This document shows positions 62,208-64,000 of a stretch of DNA of 64,000 nt, piece after piece (the stretch's first letter is position 1; each line of letters opens with the position of its first letter). The notes beneath the pieces are model-generated. The model was given only the letters and a program-made list of their open reading frames with translations, did not search any database and had not been told where the DNA came from. A program made the translations under genes and the position numbers. This DNA is from Blautia sp. OF03-15BH (GTDB taxonomy: Bacteria > Bacillota > Clostridia > Lachnospirales > Lachnospiraceae). The stretch covers positions 62,001 through 126,000 of the forward strand of contig NZ_QSCM01000001.1 of assembly GCF_003463065.1 (NCBI RefSeq), given 5' to 3'.

Positions 62208-62645
62208 CTATATGCCTAAGCCTAAATCTGTCATCTGTTCAGCGATCTCGTCCATTGCCACATCGTCCAGGGAATTATTTTCATTCCACTTGTCCTTGCT
62301 CCAGATTTCGATTCTGTTCAGCATACCGGTCAGCACTACATCTTTTTCCAGACCTGCAAATTCTCTTAAGGTTGCCGGTAAGAGAATTCTCCCCTGCTTG
62401 TCCAGTTCACAGGGCGTTGCACCCGCTACGAAAAAGCGGGCAAACTGCCTGGCGTTCTTATTGGTAAGTGGTAACGATTTCAGTTTGATCTCAAAAGCTT
62501 TCCATTCTTCATCAGAGAACACAAACAAGCAGCCGTCCAGTCCCTTCGTGACAACAAATGTCTCTCCAAGCTCCTCGCGGAACCGGGAAGGGATGATCAG
62601 CCTGCCCTTGGTATCAATCGTATGACTGTATTCTCCCATGAACAT
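62208..62645 (-). CDS. mraZ: Transcriptional regulator MraZ
   Basis: 145 residues with two SpoVT/AbrB-like swapped-hairpin units. MFMGEYSHTIDTKGRLIIPSRFRE is the typical N-terminus and DKQGRILLPATLRE the second copy. The ATG at 62645 (AGGTGG 5 nt upstream) is chosen over a GTG at 62654. Binds direct repeats upstream and controls the dcw cluster. Confidence 0.97.
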   Translation of the reverse strand: MFMGEYSHTIDTKGRLIIPSRFREELGETFVVTKGLDGCLFVFSDEEWKAFEIKLKSLPLTNKNARQFARFFVAGATPCELDKQGRILLPATLREFAGLEKDVVLTGMLNRIEIWSKDKWNENNSLDDVAMDEIAEQMTDLGLGI

Positions 62646-62729
62646 GGTGGCCACCTACTTTCTGTAAAAACACAGATCACGTCTCATCCGTGTCCTGTGG
62701 AAAAACGATATTCTGTGAACCACATGCTT

Positions 62730-62765
62730 CACTTTCTAACCACTTTCCTCCACTTTCTACCACTT
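62730..62765 (-). promoter_or_regulatory. MraZ-binding repeats
   Basis: On the minus strand AAGTGG/GAAAGTG units occur four times in tandem: boxes at 62761-62765, 62751-62757, 62741-62747 and 62730-62736 with 10-11 bp period. AAAGTG[G/T] direct repeats are the known MraZ operator form in low-GC Gram-positives. They lie between the promoter and mraZ. Confidence 0.85.
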
Positions 62766-62773
62766 ATGGGATA

Positions 62774-62802
62774 ATAATAGCTCATTTTTTCTTAAAAAGC
62801 AA
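62774..62802 (-). promoter_or_regulatory. Promoter of the dcw cluster
   Basis: TTGCTT (62797-62802), 17-bp spacer, TATTAT (62774-62779), directly upstream of the MraZ repeats. Confidence 0.7.
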
Positions 62803-62872
62803 TGGTTAATTCGGATTATTTTTGCCTTTTTCCTAAACACTTCCGTACGGGATTTTTCTCCGGACAGACAAT

Positions 62873-62924
62873 AACCCCCACTTTTCTGCCACCTTCCTGA
62901 TCTGGTGGTAAAAAGTGGGGGTTT
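62873..62924. terminator. Terminator between lgt and mraZ units
   Basis: 13-bp stem AACCCCCACTTTT/AAAAGTGGGGGTT with an inner CCACC/GGTGG. TTTTC follows on the plus strand and TTATTGT on the minus strand. It probably ends the lgt-Spo0E-like transcript. Nothing else in 62810-62940. Confidence 0.75.
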
Positions 62925-62940
62925 TCATCGCTTTTCTTTT

Positions 62941-63093
62941 TCAGGCACTCTGAAGGTCCAGATATTCTTCAACCAGTCTGTCCAGTACAAGACTCTGCTG
63001 ATAAGTGGCCTCCAGATCATTTTCCAGGGTAAGACGATCCAGTTTCTCCCGTTCTTTTTCAATGCGTTCCCTTAAGTTTTCCATCTGATTCAT
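62941..63093 (-). CDS. Spo0E-like aspartyl-phosphate phosphatase, short ORF
   Basis: 50 residues, overlapping the end of lgt by 35 bp. The sequence has the Spo0E pattern: a first helix MENLRERIEKEREKLDRL, a turn, and a second helix with the SxxLDxLI-type motif SLVLDRLVEEYL. Family members dephosphorylate Spo0A-P and delay sporulation. AAAGGAG lies 12 nt before the ATG, a little far. Short length and weak spacing keep the call below certain, but both helices match. Confidence 0.72.
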   Translation of the reverse strand: MNQMENLRERIEKEREKLDRLTLENDLEATYQQSLVLDRLVEEYLDLQSA

Positions 63094-63967
63094 TGCGTCT
63101 GTTTTCTCCTTTCGGTGTATCCCCTTTTTTTCTCAAAAGCACGATCAAAAGTATCGAAACAACAACCATCACACCGGCCAGAAGCTGTGATACCGGCCAA
63201 TGGACTACGGGAAGCAGAAGCTGATCGGTACGGAGTCCTTCGATCCAGACTCTTCCGAGGCCATAGCCACCCAGATAACACAAAAAAACTTCACCATTGA
63301 ATTTCCGGTGATTTATCTTATAGAGTAAAAAAATGAGTACGCCTGCATTCCACAGTGATTCATACAGAAACGTGGGATGCACCTGGATGAACTTCACTCC
63401 GTCGATGATCTGCAGATGCTCCATCATCTGTGCCGTCACCTCACCGGAGCGGACAGCATCCAGCGGAAGCTGCATGGCAAGAAGGTTATCGGTATATCCG
63501 CCGAAAGCCTCCCGGTTGAAAAAGTTTCCCCAGCGGCCGATGATCTGCCCGAGGATGATGCCGCAGCAGGCGGTATCTCCCAGAAGGCCAAAGGGAATTT
63601 TTTTCTTCCTTTTAAAATAAAGCATCGTAAGCATGGCGCCTATGACGCCTCCGTAAATAGCCAGACCGCCCTCCCGGGTGTTCAGGATACTGAGAAGATC
63701 ATCCTTGTATTCTTCCCAGGAAAAGATCACGTAATACAGTCTGGCACAGATCACAGAGATCACGATCCCGACAATGGCCATGTCAAAATAATCATCGGGA
63801 TTCTGCCCGGTCTTCTTTGCCACATAAAGCGCCAGGAAAATCCCCGCCATCATGGCCACGGCAATGGTCACACCATAATAGGCGATCTCAATGCCGAAAA
63901 CCGAAAAACTTTTTCCCACATGCTCCAGACAGATGCCAAGATGTGGAAACCTGATCGCTTCGCTCAT
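63059..63967 (-). CDS. lgt: Prolipoprotein diacylglyceryl transferase
   Basis: Transfers diacylglycerol to the lipobox Cys of prolipoproteins. 302 residues, seven helices. GGLAIYGGVIGAM and the signature GRWGNFFNREAFGG, plus the C-terminal GLRTDQL. ATG with AAGGAAG 6 nt upstream. The stop codon lies inside the Spo0E-like ORF. Confidence 0.97.
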   Translation of the reverse strand: MSEAIRFPHLGICLEHVGKSFSVFGIEIAYYGVTIAVAMMAGIFLALYVAKKTGQNPDDYFDMAIVGIVISVICARLYYVIFSWEEYKDDLLSILNTREGGLAIYGGVIGAMLTMLYFKRKKKIPFGLLGDTACCGIILGQIIGRWGNFFNREAFGGYTDNLLAMQLPLDAVRSGEVTAQMMEHLQIIDGVKFIQVHPTFLYESLWNAGVLIFLLYKINHRKFNGEVFLCYLGGYGLGRVWIEGLRTDQLLLPVVHWPVSQLLAGVMVVVSILLIVLLRKKGDTPKGENRRNESDGKLKGTH

Positions 63968-64000
63968 AAAAAGCTTCCTTTCATCAAACGTTGAAGCGGA

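Overview
This window is chromosomal DNA of an endospore-forming Firmicute, most likely a gut Lachnospiraceae of the Blautia/Dorea/Ruminococcus type. The evidence is a clostridial dcw cluster containing a SpoVD-like PBP, spoIIGA-sigE, a short Spo0E-like ORF, a T-box in front of thrS, strong GGAGG ribosome sites with several TTG/GTG starts, and Lachnospiraceae-type genes of unknown function (DUF5716/DUF5717-like). The genus is inference; no rRNA gene is present. Almost every gene is on the minus strand, so the text below reads from high to low coordinates within each block.

Layout. 1-2.6 kb: (p)ppGpp synthetase/hydrolase (cut by the window edge) and apt, with a long structured apt leader. 3.0-4.3 kb: five tRNA-Leu genes, four of them in a perfect 212-bp inverted duplication. 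4.3-6.5 kb: acylphosphatase, RNase P RNA, and the infC-rpmI-rplT operon with an ATT start and an attenuator leader. 6.5-9.2 kb: DUF1540 protein and T-box-controlled thrS. 9.2-17 kb: an ABC exporter pair, YwlG-like, YdcF-like, SEC-C and Gfo/Idh/MocA proteins, and ribonuclease J. 17-24.2 kb: MATE exporter and a BceRS-BceAB-like module whose regulator gene is translationally coupled to a threonine aldolase gene. 24.3-30 kb: two unknown proteins, purA, a LysR regulator and purB. 29.5-32.1 kb: polar amino-acid ABC transporter. 32.2-37.7 kb: a three-gene operon of unknown function (large beta-sandwich/helical protein, Hsp70/actin-like protein, helical protein).

37.9-42.1 kb is an AT-rich accessory island: two secreted proteins, a BlaI-type repressor with an M56 protease that lacks a beta-lactam sensor domain, a frameshifted small secreted ORF, and two copies of a palindromic repeat whose stems differ in sequence but keep pairing. 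42.1-46.4 kb: glpK, then a plus-strand operon joining a cytosolic ParB-like/BMP fusion protein to a metallophosphoesterase. 46.4-49.1 kb: sigE, spoIIGA (with Spo0A-box-like sites upstream) and galE. 49.2-62.8 kb: the division and cell-wall cluster mraZ-rsmH-ftsL-ftsI-spoVD-like-mraY-murD-ftsW-murA-ftsQ-ftsZ, with a structured repeat between ftsQ and ftsZ and MraZ boxes before mraZ. 62.9-64 kb: lgt overlapping a short Spo0E-like ORF.

The best candidates for undescribed biology are the ParB-like/BMP plus phosphoesterase operon, the 32-38 kb three-gene operon, the covarying palindromic repeats at 41-42 kb, and the structured element between ftsQ and ftsZ. No CRISPR array, prophage, integrase or intact insertion sequence was seen.
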